From Paragonimus skrjabini miyazakii (taxonomy: Eukaryota > Platyhelminthes > Trematoda > Plagiorchiida > Troglotrematidae): a stretch of DNA of 64,000 nucleotides. Below, one piece after another: positions 62,760 to 64,000 of this stretch. A model generated the notes under the pieces. That model worked only from the letters and a program-made list of their open reading frames with translations, was not told the origin of the DNA and made no database searches. The stretch lies in contig JTDE01000123.1 in assembly GCA_014338405.1 (NCBI GenBank), forward strand, positions 264,106 to 328,105, read 5' to 3'. Every line of letters starts with the position of its first letter. Within the stretch, counting starts at the first letter, position 1. The position numbers and the translations under genes were made by a program.

Positions 62760-64000
62760 GCGTGTACGTTAGTCGTCTAGGAGCGATAGACGGTCAATGT
62801 ACTCATAATACACAGTCATCAAAAAGATGACAAGTTGGTTAGACTCAAGTGGGTTGAGTCGACTGTTTATATTTTTATTCACATCAACCGACAACCCTGT
62901 CATCAGGTAAACCGGTCGTTCCTCTGTACAGGAACTTGGACCACGGCAGAATGTTGTGGTGATGCACTGTATGTTGAGGATTTTGGTTGATTACATTTCT
63001 CAAATTAAACTTTTGCTTCTCTTCCTAGTCCCTATATATCGCACTGGTTTATGCAGTTGTAGTGCAATTCTTGTTGCGTTATATTTTCTGTATCTTCCTC
63101 TCTAGTCCGCATCTTTCCACTGGGGTCGTTATCCGAAGGAGAATGGTTAAACACTCTCATACTAATTAACCAAGTGACGAACTAGCGTTAGCCGGCTACA
63201 CTACATAGGCAGCCATTCGCATACCATCTGGTCATTTTCCTTCTGGTTTCATTTTGACAGGTAGTGTGTGAGTGGGACCACAAGTGTTGCACCGCAAGTA
63301 GTTTGTGGTGAATGTTACAAGTAAGTGTCATCTGGCTTTGGTCATTGCACAGGTTAATCAGAAAACGCTACCGGTTATTAGGTTCTATTCTTCAGCTGGC
63401 AGCAGCGGAAGTGGTTACTGAATGAAAACTGTGCAGCTTGAAACAACCGGAAACCAGTGACGTATGTCATTCTTCTGGTAGTTTTTTGTATATGGCTGCT
63501 GAAAAAATAACTCTCTTAAGTTCACTGGCATCAGTGCCACGTGTAATTTGCTCCCAACATCGGTCTACAGTCGACACTGTGAGGGCAAATCGTCTTCTAC
63601 CAAGAAGCACCAAATGAGATTTCGAACTGAGAGTAACCGAACTCAGGATTGTGTTACTACACTTCCAAACAACTCTTAAAGTGGGCTTATCAAAATACGG
63701 GTGAAGGCAACGAGCGCAAAGTCAACAACTTCACGATAGAATATATCTAGGTTATCTTTTTCGTGAGATAAGCGCTTTTTGATACACGCTGTTTGAGAGG
63801 TAAGATTAACATTCTCGACGGTCATCCTTTACACGTGTCAGGTTCAGTCTATTCCATGCTTGTCATAATTGATAGGGTTAGCTCCCGGTTTAAGCGTTCA
63901 GGTATATACAATTTGATACACAGTGCATGTAACCGAAGATGTGCACAGCTAGCTCTGCGTTAGTATTGCGTTAAGAATACGGACGATCTGGTGAACATAA
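62760..64000. other. No supported gene
   Basis: The first few hundred bases may be the 3' untranslated end of the LINE. Nothing else is recognisable to the end of the window. Confidence 0.35.

Noticed and set aside
1..64000. CRISPR array, rRNA operon, bacterial operon or integrated virus
   Set aside because: There are no regularly spaced direct repeats, no rRNA-like conserved blocks, no tightly packed co-directional genes and no viral structural gene. Every recognisable mobile gene belongs to a eukaryotic transposon.

Overview
The window looks like nuclear DNA of a flatworm, more likely a trematode than a tapeworm. I infer this from how sparse the genes are, the absence of bacterial-style gene packing, and the kinds of decayed retroelements present: Penelope-like elements with a GIY-YIG endonuclease, CR1-like and RTE-like LINEs, a Gypsy integrase, a mariner-type transposase and tRNA-derived SINEs. 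The species cannot be read from the sequence. A run of exactly 100 N (37340-37439) is a scaffolding gap.

Only one open reading frame is long enough to be convincing as a host gene. It lies at 51182-52477 (+), is 431 codons long, and encodes a protein I do not recognise, with a Cys4 zinc-knuckle-like motif and a basic low-complexity tail. A poly(A) signal lies about 160 bases after its stop. A few shorter open stretches with plausible splice sites (28851-29065 +, 36418-36731 and 36872-37088 on the minus strand, 57356-57573 +) may be exons of intron-rich genes. They are no longer than chance ORFs in a 64 kb window, so they carry low confidence.

Region by region: 1-6.9 kb has microsatellites, one SINE copy and a GC-richer repeat-like block. 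7.1-8.1 kb is a CR1-like LINE remnant. 10.1-12.4 kb is a composite Penelope-like element: a foldback carrying the endonuclease end, joined head-to-tail to a reverse transcriptase-endonuclease pseudogene. 13.1-13.9 kb is a mariner-like transposase remnant. 16.9-17.7 kb is a second Penelope foldback, and 20.1-20.9 kb is a third, nearly perfect palindrome flanked by a 14-base direct repeat. 21-39 kb is mostly unannotatable, with one LINE-like fragment and the candidate exons. 39.6-40.3 kb is a diverged foldback element, followed at 40.9 kb by a second SINE copy. 41-51 kb is almost empty apart from a tRNA-like stretch. The 431-codon gene is followed by an RTE-like LINE remnant (53.4-54.3 kb, minus), a Penelope endonuclease of a different lineage (58.4-59.0 kb, minus), a Gypsy integrase (59.5-60.2 kb) and a second LINE (61.1-62.8 kb).

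The transposon genes do not work together with the host ORF. What ties the window together is layered retroelement insertion and decay, ranging from very old (the LINE at 61-63 kb and the mariner) to fairly young (the palindrome at 20.5 kb).
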